This document shows positions 25,160 to 36,500 of a stretch of 64,000 bases of DNA, piece by piece (within the stretch, counting starts at the first letter, position 1; every line of letters starts with the position of its first letter). Source of the DNA: JBAOHV01 sp963714875. Lineage in GTDB: Bacteria; Actinomycetota; Acidimicrobiia; Acidimicrobiales; Microtrichaceae. Below the pieces are notes generated by a model, which was not told where the DNA came from, made no database searches, and was given only the letters and a program-made list of their open reading frames with translations. The stretch is from the NCBI GenBank assembly GCA_963714875.1, contig CAVQQI010000003.1, positions 36,563-100,562 on the forward strand, written 5' to 3'. The position numbers and the translations under genes are program-made.

Positions 25160-28110
25160 AGCCCCTGCACCTCCGGCTCCAGGCGTTCGGGTCGTTCGCC
25201 GGCGTCGAGGAGATCGACTTCGAGGCGCTCGCACCGCGAGGACTGTTCGTCGTCAGCGGCGACACGGGCACCGGGAAGACGACCGTGTTCGATGCCATGT
25301 GCTGGGCCCTCTACGGCACGATGCCGCTGAAGGAGTCCAAGGGCGTCCGCTCCGACCACGTGCCCTCTGAGACGCGCACAGAGGTGACGCTCACCTTCGA
25401 GTGCGGCGGCGAGCGCTACGTCGTGACGCGCAACCCCGAGCAGCGACGGCCTGCGAAGCGGGGCTCGGGGTTCGCCGATGAGCCGGCGGGTGCGCACCTG
25501 GCCCGGCTCACCGCGACCGGCACCGAGCACCTGGCCTCTTCCGCCACCGACACGTCCGCTGCGTGCGCCGAGCTGATCGGACTGGATGCAACGCAGTTCC
25601 AGCGAGTGATCCTGCTGCCCCAGGGCGAGTTCTCGAAGTTCCTCCTCGCCGGCACCAGCGAGCGCGAGTTGCTGCTCAGCCAGCTCTTCGGCGCCGGGGT
25701 CTTCGACGACATCGTCGAGCAACTGAAGTCCGAGGCCGACGCGTGCCGTCGGGAGCTGGGTGACACCGACACCAGGATCGACGAGCGCCTCGGCCATGCG
25801 CGCAACGAGATCCTGAAGGTTGCCCGAGCGCTGGGTGTCGAACCCGCCGACGGCCTTGCGGACGCGGACCGGGCAGCGCTCGACGGACACCTCGAGTCGT
25901 TGGACCCGCCGCTGCAGCTGCTGCGACGACACACCGAGCAGCTGCGGATCGGGTCGAGCGCCGCCACCGGCGCCCTGGCCGAGGCCGAAGAGCTCCATCG
26001 GCGATTCGACCAGGCGGCACGGCATCGCCAGCGCCTGGCCGACCTCGACGCGCAACTCGCGGCCATCACCGAGCGTCTCGCCGCAGCCGACGCCGCTGCT
26101 GCTGCTCGCCCGGTGGTCGATGCAGCAGACGCGCACCGGTCCGCGGTGCAGCTCGCTGCCGACGCCGCCGCTCGACGTACCGATGCGCTCGACGCACTGG
26201 CCCGCGCGCTGGCCGAGCTCGGGGTCGACCTGGACGTCGGCACCGCGACCGTCACCAGCATCCAGGCGACGATCGAGGAGCAGCGCCGCTCCCACGCCTC
26301 GCAGCGCGAGGTGTTGCGCGTCCTCGGCGCGGCGCGGCAGCAGCTGGCCGAGGCACAGCGCGCCCAGCAGTCGCTGCTCGAGCAGCGCACCACGACCTCT
26401 GCACTTCGGTCGACCGCCGAGCAGCGCCGCCAGCAGATCGAGACCGAGCTGCCCGGGCTCGCCGAGCGAGCCGGCGCCGCTGATCATCTGCGTGCGGCGC
26501 TCCAGGAGCTCGAGGCCCAGATCCGCTTGCGACAGGAGCTCGACGAGCTGCTCGACACCCAGGCCACAGCGCTGTCGACCCTGGGCGGAGCGACTGCTGA
26601 GCACCAGCGGCTCCTCGGGGAGTTCGTCGCCACGCAGGCGCCACGCCTGGCCCAGACACTCGAGAACGGCGAACCCTGCCCCGTCTGTGGCGCAGTCGAA
26701 CATCCCAGCCCGGCGACCACCGGCGGCGGCGCCACCGTCGGCTTCGACGACGTCGAGCGGGCCAGCGCCGCCCGGGACGCCGCCACCCAGCGGGTGCAGG
26801 AGCACCAGACCGCTCTGGCAGCGCTGCGGTCGCGCCTCGGCGACGTCGCCGACGCGACCCCCGAAGAGCTGCAGCGGCGACGGTCATCGAGCGCCGCGCA
26901 GCTCGCCGACGCCAACGCCGCCGCGGACCGACTCGCGCAACTCGAGCGAGACCTGGAGGAGGTCACCTCGGATCTGCAGCAGCACAGCGACACCCTCGCC
27001 AAGCTGTCGGAGCGGACCGCTCGTGCCGCCACCGAGCTGGACGATGCCACCGCTGCGGCAACCAGCGCCGAGCAGGACGCCGCGGAGATCGACCCAGGCC
27101 GCGTCGAGCGGACCGCGGCGCTGCTCGAGCAGCTCGGCGTCGCCGGCACGGGTCTCGAGGAGCTGTTCAACGCCCACACCGCAGCTGCGTCGACAGCGAC
27201 CACGTGGGAGCAGCAACTCGCGACGAAGCTGGCCAGCAGCGCCTTCGACTCCGTGGACGACGCCCGCGCAGCCCACCTCAGCACCGATGACGAAGCAGCG
27301 CACCGCGAGGCGGCGCGCCAGCACACCTCCGCGCGCACCGAGTCGACCGGGGCGCTGCAGGCCCTGGCCGAGCAGGGCATCCCCGACGAGCCTCCCGACA
27401 TCACCGCCGCGGCTGCCGCAGCTGCGGCGGCCACCGAGGAGCATCGGGCAGCGTCGCACCAGCTGATGGCAGCAGACTCCGCTCGAACTGCTGTCATCGA
27501 GGCGCTGGGCCACCACGACCAGCTGGTGACCGACTCGGGCGACCTCCGGGACCGGGCGCAGCTGGTCCAGCGTGTGTTCCAGGTCTGCCACAACGGCGGT
27601 GCCGGCGCACGCATGTCGCTGAAACGGTGGGTGCTGACCCGCGAGCTCGACCGGGTGACGGCCGCTGCGAACGTCCACCTGCACCGAATGACCGCGCAGC
27701 GCTACACCCTGCGACGGGCCCAGGAACAGGGCGACGGGCGCCGCTCGTTCGGCCTCGACCTGGACGTGATCGATGCACAGACCGGTCGGCCCCGCTCGAC
27801 GCGCTCGCTGTCGGGTGGCGAGCAGTTCCAAGCCTCACTGTCGTTGGCGCTCGGACTGGCCGACGTGGTCAGCCACGGCGGCAACTCCAGCGGCAAGCGC
27901 TTCGAGGCGCTCTTCGTCGACGAGGGCTTCGGGTCGTTGTCGGCCCAGGCGCTCGACGACGCGATCGAGACCCTGCACCAGTTGCACGCCGCTGGTCGCA
28001 TGGTCGGCGCCATCACCCACGTCGAGGCCATGAAGCAGCAGCTCCACGTGGGGATCGAGGTCCGCCGGCGTGACGACGGGCAGGGCTCGACGCTCGTCGT
28101 GCACCCCTGA
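25156..28110 (+). CDS. sbcC: Exonuclease subunit SbcC (Rad50 homologue)
   Basis: SbcC is the SMC-like ATPase of SbcCD. The 984-residue protein has an N-terminal Walker A SGDTGTGKTTVFDAM near 36, long Ala/Gln/Glu-rich coiled coils on both sides of a zinc hook CPVC (about 507), and a C-terminal ABC signature LSGGEQFQASLSLALGLAD (about 885) with Walker B LFVDEGFGSL. Typical SbcC length is 1000-1050. It ends 13 bases from the convergent recD, so two DNA-end-processing systems meet here tail to tail. Confidence 0.95.
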   Translation: MKPLHLRLQAFGSFAGVEEIDFEALAPRGLFVVSGDTGTGKTTVFDAMCWALYGTMPLKESKGVRSDHVPSETRTEVTLTFECGGERYVVTRNPEQRRPAKRGSGFADEPAGAHLARLTATGTEHLASSATDTSAACAELIGLDATQFQRVILLPQGEFSKFLLAGTSERELLLSQLFGAGVFDDIVEQLKSEADACRRELGDTDTRIDERLGHARNEILKVARALGVEPADGLADADRAALDGHLESLDPPLQLLRRHTEQLRIGSSAATGALAEAEELHRRFDQAARHRQRLADLDAQLAAITERLAAADAAAAARPVVDAADAHRSAVQLAADAAARRTDALDALARALAELGVDLDVGTATVTSIQATIEEQRRSHASQREVLRVLGAARQQLAEAQRAQQSLLEQRTTTSALRSTAEQRRQQIETELPGLAERAGAADHLRAALQELEAQIRLRQELDELLDTQATALSTLGGATAEHQRLLGEFVATQAPRLAQTLENGEPCPVCGAVEHPSPATTGGGATVGFDDVERASAARDAATQRVQEHQTALAALRSRLGDVADATPEELQRRRSSSAAQLADANAAADRLAQLERDLEEVTSDLQQHSDTLAKLSERTARAATELDDATAAATSAEQDAAEIDPGRVERTAALLEQLGVAGTGLEELFNAHTAAASTATTWEQQLATKLASSAFDSVDDARAAHLSTDDEAAHREAARQHTSARTESTGALQALAEQGIPDEPPDITAAAAAAAAATEEHRAASHQLMAADSARTAVIEALGHHDQLVTDSGDLRDRAQLVQRVFQVCHNGGAGARMSLKRWVLTRELDRVTAAANVHLHRMTAQRYTLRRAQEQGDGRRSFGLDLDVIDAQTGRPRSTRSLSGGEQFQASLSLALGLADVVSHGGNSSGKRFEALFVDEGFGSLSAQALDDAIETLHQLHAAGRMVGAITHVEAMKQQLHVGIEVRRRDDGQGSTLVVHP

Positions 28111-28123
28111 GCGACGGAGCCGC

Positions 28124-30041
28124 TCACTGCCACAGGCGCGACTGCAGCCCCGAGGCACGCACGACCGGCCGTTCGATCGCGGCGGTCAGCGCTGCCTCTG
28201 AGCCGAGGACCGTCACCCGCTCGCGCCCCCTGGTGATGCCGGTGTAGAGCAACTCGTTGGTCAGCGCACGCGAGGAAGCCGCCGGCAGGGACACCACGGC
28301 GTGGTCGAACTCCGACCCCTGGCTCTTGTGGATCGTCATCGCCCACCATGTGTCGAGCGACTCCAGCTGGGAGGTCGGGATCCACCGGAACCCGCCGTCG
28401 GTCGCTGCGGACATCACCGCGACCGCAGCGACCCCGTCGTGCTCTGCGACGATGCCGACGTCGCCGTTGAACACACCGGTGACGTAGTCGTTGCGGGTGA
28501 CCATGACGGGGCGCCCGCCGTACCAGGGCTGGTCGGTGCGCACACCCCGCACCGCCCGGGCCACCCGCCGTTCGATCTCCCGGGTCCATCCGTGGGAGCC
28601 GGTCGCGCCGTAGCGCGAGCCGCAGAGCACCTTGAGCCGATGCGCGGCGGCCAGCGCGGCGGCAGCGTCGCCGGCGCGGGCGTGGCGCACGGCCTCGACC
28701 GCCTCGGCCACGACGACGGACCGCAACTCCTCGACCGCCGCGGGGTCGTCGGGGTCGACCAGCGACACCTCGGCAGCAGAGGGGTCGCGCAACACCTGCA
28801 GCGCACCGGCGGTGTCGCCCGCACGCACCGCGTCGGCCAGCGCGGCGATGGACGAGTCGGCGCCGAAGCGGCGGGTTCGTCGGAGCACGACGATCGAGTC
28901 GGTGAGCGGACCAGGGGCCGCATCGGGCCGACGGGCGACGGGGCCGACGATGTCGCTGAGCACTGCGCCGGCCTCGACGCTCGCCAGCTGGAACGGGTCG
29001 CCGACCAGCACGAGCTGGGCGGTCGGTCGGAGCGCGTCGAGCAGCTTGCCCATCATCGGCAGGTCGACCATGGACGTCTCGTCGACCACCACCAGATCCT
29101 GTGGCAGGGGGTCGGACGCGTCGTGGCGGAACCGGATGCCGTCGCGGTACCCGAGGAGTCGATGCAGCGTCTGCGCCTCGACCCCCAGCAACTGGCGCCG
29201 CAACGTGCTCCGGCATGCCGTCACCGACGACGGCGCGACCCACCGCCTGGTGCACCGCTTCGGTCATCCTGGCTGCTGCTTTGCCGGTGGGGGCGCACAA
29301 GGCCACATCCAGCGAGCGGCCTCGCGCCGCAGCGACCTCGAGCGCGCCGGCCAGCAGGCGCGCCACGGTGTAGGTCTTGCCGGTGCCGGGGCCGCCCACC
29401 AGCACCGTCAGTCGACGCTGCATCGCCACGTCCGCTGCCCGACGCTGCAGATCGGGGCCGTCGGCGTCGCCACCCGCTCGAGCAGGGCCGAAGTAGCGGG
29501 CCAGGGCGTCGTCGACCAGACCCTGATCGGGAGCGTCGAGCGTCTGGGCCGCCAGCGCGAGCAAGCGGTCGCCGATGCGTCGCTCGTAGCGCCAGTAGCG
29601 CTCCAGGTACACCCGTCGACCGTCGAACACCAGGGGCGTCGGCGCCCCGCCGGGAACCGAACCACTCGCTGTCGGATCCGATCCGGGTGCCGGTGCGTCC
29701 GAGCCCGCGTCACGAACCGTGACCGCCGGCGACGCCGCCAGCGCCGCCGCCCAGTGCTGCGGGTCCGGCCACGGCAGGGCCTCCAGTGCTGCGGCGTCCG
29801 CCTCTGCGGCGTCGACCGAGGAGGCGACCTGATCGAGCACCACGCAGACGTTGCCGAGTGCCAGCGCCCGCACACACAGCGCCGCTGCCAGCACCGCCTC
29901 GTCGCCGGCGCCGGGGACTCGACGGGCCACCAGCGCGGCGGTCTGCACGTCCGCCTCGCCGAGCAGTCCCACCGCGACGAACGGTGACAGACAGGCGGCG
30001 TCCGGCGGAACAGCGGGTGTGCGGTGCGTGGCGATCATCAT
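28124..30041 (-). pseudogene. recD: RecD, exonuclease V alpha subunit, with one apparent frameshift
   Basis: RecD is the 5'-3' helicase of RecBCD. The N-terminal part starts at the ATG at 30041, overlapping the recB stop (ATGA), and includes the helicase Walker A VGGPGTGKTYT and APTGKAAARM. Near 29190-29230 the coding sense shifts by +1; the downstream frame continues with QTLHRLLG, VVVDETSMVDL, GDPFQLASVEAGAV, MTIHKSQGSEF and YTGITRGRERV to the stop at 28124. Both halves together give a complete RecD. One extra base (or two missing) in this sequence would explain it. Either the gene is inactive or the base call is wrong; recB and recC are intact, which favours the latter. Confidence 0.85.
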
Positions 30042-33000
30042 GGGGTCACCATCGACGAGCGACCGTCGAGCAGGTCGGATGCAGCGACGACCAGCGATGC
30101 CGGCGGATGCCACTCGAACAGGCCCAGCGGCACCCCGTCGACGATCGGGGTGTCCGCGCCGACCATGCCGCGCACGAACAGGTAGCCGACACCGCCCAGG
30201 TGCACCGAAGGGTTGTAGTCCGCAAGCCGCCACCGCAGGTAGCGGTGCAGCGCCACGCAGTACAGCAGCGCCTGGAGCGGGTAGTCGGCTTCGGCCATGG
30301 CGTGCGCGAGGTGGCGCGGGTCGAACAGGTCGGCGGTGGGCGCCTGTTGCCCGCCGACCAGGCGGTTGGTCTTGTAGTCGCACACCACGAAGCGGTCGAT
30401 GCCGTCAGGGTGGCGCACCCTGGCCACCAGGTCGATCGACCCGGTGAGGTGCCCCGCGAGCGTGGCGTCGAACGGTCCTGTGGCGAGTCGGTCGGCCCAC
30501 GGGCGAAGCGGGTCGCCGGGCTGCAGGTGCTCGACCATGAGCCGGCCCAGCTCGGCGTCGGTCGCGCTGCGCCCCGCCCGGCCCAGCGTCAGGTCGAACT
30601 CCAGCTCGTCGAGCCGGTCGGCCGGCGGGAGCTGACGCAACGATCGGCCGGCGAACATCGCCCCGAGCGGCGTGTGCAGCACGGCGTCGAGTCCGTCGAC
30701 CAGGACGTCGGCGTCGACCGGCCACGGGTTCCACTGCAGGCGCTCCGCCACCGCGACGGTCAGATCCGAGCGCAGGTCGTCCGAGGTGAAGTCGACCCGC
30801 TCCAACACGCCGTGGACCAGGTTGCCGAATCCGGCACCACCGCTGATCGCACCCAGTGGCAGCCCGGCGCCCAGCGCGGCCACCACGTCCTGCGGCTGGT
30901 CCACGTCGTGCTCGTCGCCGGCACCGGCGTCGCCGAGCGACGAATCGGTCGGGTCGAGCGCTGCAGCGCCCGTCGCGCCACCGACGTCGCCGGCACTGGG
31001 GGTTGGGCCGTGCGCGGCGCGCGAGGAGATGGAGGTGAAGGACCAGCGAGCGCTGCTGCGATCGATGTGCCGCGAGAGCACCGCGGCAGCCAGGGGCTCC
31101 GTGTCGTCGTCGCCCCGGGTCCCCCTCCAAGGGGTCTGGTCGCGTCCCGGGTCGTCGACCAGACGTACCGTCAGGTTCCCTGCGGCCGCCTCGACCAGAG
31201 GTTGTAGCGCCGCGACGGCCGCCTCGCCCCGCGGCACGTCGACGGTGTCGCCGCCGAACTCCACGGGATCGATGCGGCCGTGCCCGTCGCGGGCGAACAA
31301 CACCCGGGCCAGCCCGGTGGCGCCGGCCTTGGCACGTGGCAACCACCACACGGCGGTGTGGTGCCGGGCCCGTGTCAGCGCGACGTACAACACGCGCAGG
31401 TTCGTGCCCACGGCCTCTTCCGCTGCCGCTGCGGAGTGTGCAGCGGCCTCGGCAGGATCGCCCCATGGCGCCTTGCGGGCGACGTCGATCATCCGGCGGC
31501 CGGTCCGATCGTCCCACCACACCAGGTCGTCGGTCGTCGCGGCCCGTGGCTGCCACAGCGACGCACAACAGACCACCGGGAACTCCAGGCCCTTCGCGAC
31601 GAAGGTGGTCATGATCTGCACCGCAGCGGAGTCGGACTCGACCCGACGGGCGGCCAGATCGGCTTCCGGATCTCCGTCGTCGCTGCCGGCGGAGAGCTGC
31701 TCGAAACGGGCGAGCAGCGCAGCAGGGCTCGGGCGACGGCCGCCGACCAGCACGAGCAGCTCCGCGACGTGGTCGAGGTCGGTCATGGAACGGTCGCCGT
31801 CGGAACGCTCCAGGACGCGCGCAGCAACGCCGGTCTCGGCGCGCACACGACCCACGAACGCCGCCACGCCGTGTGAGGAGAGGTGGGTTCCCCAGTCGTG
31901 CAGCTGCTGCTGGATGGCAGCGAGCTCCTGCTCGCTCGCGGTCACCGTGCGCTCGGCGTCCCAGCCGATGAACCACGACAACGCCACGGCACGGGCGCGG
32001 CGGGCGTCCGCGGGCCGTTCGACCGCCGCCAGCAGCCGGTGCCACTCGCTGGCGGCCTCGGAGCCCAGCACGTCACCGCCGCGGGCGATCACGGCGGGGA
32101 TCCCGAGCCGACCGAGTGCGGCCTGGACCTGGAGCGCCTCTCGGTTGGCGGCCACGAGCACCGCGACATCGTCGGGCAGCAGCGGGCGCGGCAGTCCGGT
32201 CTCCTTGTGGGGGATCTCCGCGGAATCGAGCAGGTCGCGCAGGTAGCCGGCCAGGTCCCGGAACACCGCTGCGTCGCCGGCGGCGAGCACGAAGTCGCCC
32301 TTCTTCGACAGCGGAAGTCGGGGGCCGTCCATCAGACGCAGCTCCACGGCGGGGATCGTCGAGCCGTTGCGGTGACGGATGGAGCGCCCCTCGTGACCCG
32401 GCGCGTGGTCGACCGGGTGGAAGCCGATCCCGTTCGCTCCGAACGTGACGCCGTCGAGCAACACCTGGTTCGCGTGCAGCACACCGGGGTCGGACCGCCA
32501 GTTCGTGCCGAGGTTGCGTCGCTCGGTGTCGGGCCGGTGCGCAGCGTGCAGGTAGGTGTGCACGTTGGCCCCCCGGAAGGCGTAGATCGCCTGCTTCGGG
32601 TCGCCCACCAGCACGAGGTGCGGTCCGGCGTCGTGGCCGCCGTCCCCGTGCGGGTCCGCGGGCCGGGCGCCGCCGGACGGGGGCGAGATCGCGCCGACGA
32701 CCGCGTCGAAGATCTCCCATTGGACCGGGTCGGTGTCCTGGAACTCGTCGATGAGCACGACCTGGTACCTGGCGCGCAGCGAGTGGCGAGCAGCCTCGCC
32801 GGAGTGTTCATCCACCACGGCGTCGCGGAGGCGCACCAGGAGATCGTCGAAGGACTGGGAGCCGGCGGCGCGACGGCGACGCGCGACCTCGTCGATGACG
32901 TCGTCGACCAGCCGGCGACGCAGCGCTGCGGCCGGGCTGGACGCCGCCGGATCCGGGCCCGGGAGCAGCGCTGCGCCGGGGTTGCCCATCGCCAGCCGGG

Positions 33001-33559
33001 CCATCGCGACGAGCTCTCCGAGTGGCGGGACATCCTCGGGCGGATGGTGCTCCTGGACCGCCTCGGCGACGAGGATGTCGGTGGCGACCTGGGTCACCAG
33101 CGCCATGGTGTCGTCGACGAGCGCTGCGTCCGGGTCGACCCCGAGTGCGGACCCCAGCGTTCCCAGCACCTGCTGGGCGAATCCGTGGATCGTGGTGATG
33201 GTGGCGGAACCGAAGTCGGTGAGGGCTGCCTCGACCCGGGCGAGACGCTGCTGGCGATCGCTGCCCCACACCCGGAGCGACACCGGCTCCACCGGAGGCT
33301 CGTCGGCGACGAGGAGCTTGGCGAAGTCGACCAACCTGGCACGGACCCGATCCTTCAGCTCGGCCGCGGCAGCGCGGGTGAAGGTGACGATCAGGACCTC
33401 GCCGACGGGCACGCCGGCCTCGACGATGTAGCGCGCCGCGAGCGTGGACAAGGCATAGGTCTTGCCGGTGCCGGCACTGGCTTCGATGGCAAGTCGACCA
33501 CGGGGCAGCGGGTCGTGGAGCTGGAACGTGCGAACGGGGCCGACCGGGTCCGGGCTCAT
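30038..33559 (-). CDS. recB: RecB, exonuclease V beta subunit
   Basis: RecB is the 3'-5' helicase and only nuclease of RecBCD. The 1173-residue protein has Walker A IEASAGTGKTY (residues 25-35), VLIVTFTRAAAAELKDRV, VVLIDEFQDTDPVQW (Walker B), LVGDPKQAIYAFRGA, LYVALTRARHH (motif VI), and a C-terminal nuclease domain with VVCDYKTNRL (active-site D and K). The ATG overlaps the recC stop and its stop overlaps recD, giving the order recC-recB-recD. Size is standard. RecBCD is one of two alternative end-resection systems in actinobacteria (the other is AdnAB). Confidence 0.95.
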   Translation of the reverse strand: MSPDPVGPVRTFQLHDPLPRGRLAIEASAGTGKTYALSTLAARYIVEAGVPVGEVLIVTFTRAAAAELKDRVRARLVDFAKLLVADEPPVEPVSLRVWGSDRQQRLARVEAALTDFGSATITTIHGFAQQVLGTLGSALGVDPDAALVDDTMALVTQVATDILVAEAVQEHHPPEDVPPLGELVAMARLAMGNPGAALLPGPDPAASSPAAALRRRLVDDVIDEVARRRRAAGSQSFDDLLVRLRDAVVDEHSGEAARHSLRARYQVVLIDEFQDTDPVQWEIFDAVVGAISPPSGGARPADPHGDGGHDAGPHLVLVGDPKQAIYAFRGANVHTYLHAAHRPDTERRNLGTNWRSDPGVLHANQVLLDGVTFGANGIGFHPVDHAPGHEGRSIRHRNGSTIPAVELRLMDGPRLPLSKKGDFVLAAGDAAVFRDLAGYLRDLLDSAEIPHKETGLPRPLLPDDVAVLVAANREALQVQAALGRLGIPAVIARGGDVLGSEAASEWHRLLAAVERPADARRARAVALSWFIGWDAERTVTASEQELAAIQQQLHDWGTHLSSHGVAAFVGRVRAETGVAARVLERSDGDRSMTDLDHVAELLVLVGGRRPSPAALLARFEQLSAGSDDGDPEADLAARRVESDSAAVQIMTTFVAKGLEFPVVCCASLWQPRAATTDDLVWWDDRTGRRMIDVARKAPWGDPAEAAAHSAAAAEEAVGTNLRVLYVALTRARHHTAVWWLPRAKAGATGLARVLFARDGHGRIDPVEFGGDTVDVPRGEAAVAALQPLVEAAAGNLTVRLVDDPGRDQTPWRGTRGDDDTEPLAAAVLSRHIDRSSARWSFTSISSRAAHGPTPSAGDVGGATGAAALDPTDSSLGDAGAGDEHDVDQPQDVVAALGAGLPLGAISGGAGFGNLVHGVLERVDFTSDDLRSDLTVAVAERLQWNPWPVDADVLVDGLDAVLHTPLGAMFAGRSLRQLPPADRLDELEFDLTLGRAGRSATDAELGRLMVEHLQPGDPLRPWADRLATGPFDATLAGHLTGSIDLVARVRHPDGIDRFVVCDYKTNRLVGGQQAPTADLFDPRHLAHAMAEADYPLQALLYCVALHRYLRWRLADYNPSVHLGGVGYLFVRGMVGADTPIVDGVPLGLFEWHPPASLVVAASDLLDGRSSMVTP

Positions 33560-36500
33560 CGGATGCTGGCTCCGGGGTCGAGGGCGTCCTCGGGATCCAC
33601 GTCACGACGCGACTCGTCGTAGGTGTCCCAGAGCAGGTGGGCGTAGCGCATCACGCGGGTGTCACCGGGGCCGTCCGGGTCCCACGGCCGACACGGCATG
33701 TCGCGGAGCTCCTCGAGCTCGGCGCCGCCGGTGACCGCGTGGTTCCAGACGTCGTCGCGCTCGCCGGTGCCCACGAAGGGTGTCCAGGAGTCTGCAGCGT
33801 TCTCTCCCCGGTGCAGCGCCCGCGAGGTGTCGGTGAACAGCGGGAGCGGCTCGCGGCGCCCGCGGCGCCACAGGTCGATGACCATGCGGAGCGCGTCGAG
33901 AGCCCGCTCCCGGCGCTCCTCGTCGGTCGCTCCCGACACCTGCAACCGCTCGAGGTGCACTGCAGCGGTGCTGCGTGTCGGACGCGTCACCATCGTGGCG
34001 CACCACGGCGTGGCCGGATCCTGCGCCGTGAGCGCGAGCACCTCCAGCCAGGGTCCGAGCACACGCTTCTCGGACCACTTCGAGTAGGTCGCCGTCAGCG
34101 GGCCGGGCTCGTGGCCGCCGTCGTCCCGAACTGATCCGACGAGCCGCTCACCGCCCGGAAGCGTGAGGTCGATCGGCACCTGCTGGGGCACCGGGCCGAT
34201 CAGACCGAGCGCCTCGAGCTGATCGACGAGCGGCTGACACTGCGACGTCGCCGTGGCCAGCACCGGAGCGGAGAGCCTGCCGGGGGGCAGGCTCCCCCGG
34301 GCCAGCATGCGGTGTTCGAAGGTGTCGAGCTCGCGGCCGTCGCGCAGGTGTGCCAGGAGCTCGTCGCCGATCGACCAGCTCTCGAGTGCGTCGAGCTCGA
34401 GCAGGAGTGGACGACCGACCGCAGCGCGGGCCACACCATCTGCGCCCTGGGTCAGCGCCGCCTTCACCTCGCCGTCGCGTCCTGGCGGATCGGGCAACTG
34501 GACCCCGAGGCGACGGCGGAGGAAGTGGCGCACGGGGTGGGTGAGGAAGTCGCGGAGCTCCTCGAGCTCGACCACACGGAGCTCCTCGTCCACGAGCGGC
34601 GTCGCCAGGAACGGCGCGGCCGGCGATGCTGCGGCCCGGCGCCCGGCACCGGACAGCGCGATCGGGTCGAAGCTCCACGGAGCCTCGGTCACCGCGGTTG
34701 ATTCGATGCCGCCCGCGGTGAAGTTCCGACGGTCGTAGCACTGGCGTGGGTGCTCGACGCTGATCAGCTGCATCGCTCGCTTGGCGACCTGCGGGTCCAG
34801 CGTGGCCGACAGCGTCTCTGCGAGCTCGGCCACGACGACCGCCGGCGGCAACGGCTGGTTGGTCACGACGCTGTGACCAGTCCTGGTGATGATCAGGTTC
34901 GACCCGGCGCACAGCACTGCGTCGAGCACGGCGTGGCGCGTCTCGGCCCGTCGGTCAAGATCTCCCACCGCCGGCACCGTCGCGATCAGGTCGTCGCCAT
35001 CGGGGGCCGGGACCGAGAAGGCCGCTTCGTCCAGACCGAGGATGCACACGACCTTGTACGGCAGACCGCGCAGCGGCGTGAGTGAGGTCACCGTGATGCC
35101 ACCGCGGAAGAAGTTCGCCCGTCCGGCGTCTCGTTGCAGCCGGCTGCCGAGCACCGCTCGCAGATCGGCGAGGGTGACCTGCACCCCGCATGCGACGTCG
35201 TCGATCGTGGCGGCGTCGCCGATCGACTCGAGGACCGCGTTCAGCTGCGCCTGTTGCCACGGAGCATCGGCGGGCGCCGCGAAGATGGCACCGGCAGCGT
35301 CGTGCAGGAGCTCCAACCAGCCGCTGACCGGCCGGGGGCGACGGGACTCCTCGACCAGCGCTGACAGGCGACCGAGCAGATCGGCGAGTCGGCCGGCCAC
35401 GCGCACTCCAGCACCCTCGACGTCGATCGGGAGCACCCCGTCGAGTCCCGACGACGAGGGATCGTCGGTGAGCATCACACCCAGCAGCAGCCGATCGATC
35501 GCGCTCGCCCAGGTCCCGGCGACATGAACTCGCGGTACCCCCCATTCCTCGCGGTGTGCCCCGTCCAGACCCCACCGGACGTTCGCCTGGCGCACCCAGT
35601 CGGCGATCATCGCCAGCTCCGAGTCGTCGAACCCGTACCGCTCGCGGACCGGTGCCTGACCGATGAAGTCGAGCACGGCGGCATCCGAGCACCGGCTGTC
35701 GAGCAGCTCCACCAGCGAGCCGAGCGCGGCGACCATGGGCACCGCCGACCCCAGTGAGCGGTCGGTGATGCGGTATCGCAGTGCGGGCGCCGACCCGGCC
35801 GCGACGAGGTCCCGGTCGCGCTCGCCGGCGCTCGGGCCCCACACGGACTCGATGATCGGCGCGCACTGCTCCAGGGCGGGGCTCATGACCACGATGTCGT
35901 CCTCGTCCAGCGATGCGTCCCCTTCGAGGAGGTGCAGGAGCTGGTCACGCAGCACCTCGACCTGGCGGGCCATGCCGTGACAGCTGTGGATGCGGATCGA
36001 GCGGTCGGACGGGTCGGGGGAGAACGTCGCAGCGGGCGGGCGGTCGGCCCGCAGGTCGCGCTGGACCTTGGCGAGCAGGGTGGGCCGGGTCGTCGGATGT
36101 GCCGCAGCGGGTGGGTCGGCTCCCGTGGACGGGTCGGCGGCAGCGGCGTTGATGCGGTCGCCGAGCAGGATGAGCGTCTCTCGTGACGATCGGGCCCACG
36201 ATCGCAGCAGCGGGTGCGCCACCGACCGCGACGACTCGTCCTCGCTGCGGCGCAGCACGGCACCGCCAGCGGCGCGTCGGCCGGGAACCCGACCCAGGAC
36301 CGAGCGGACCATCTCCAACGACGGCTGGGGGACGAACAGGTGCACGTCGCGCTGCGTGCCGAGCGCGTCGAGCAGGTCGATGAACGGCGAACCGCCCGGG
36401 ATCGAGGTGAGGCCGAACAGCGACACGCGTTCGGGGATGGCGGCGGGACACTGGCCGGAGCGCACCGCCTCGAGACGATCGGTGCGGACCTGTACCGGGC

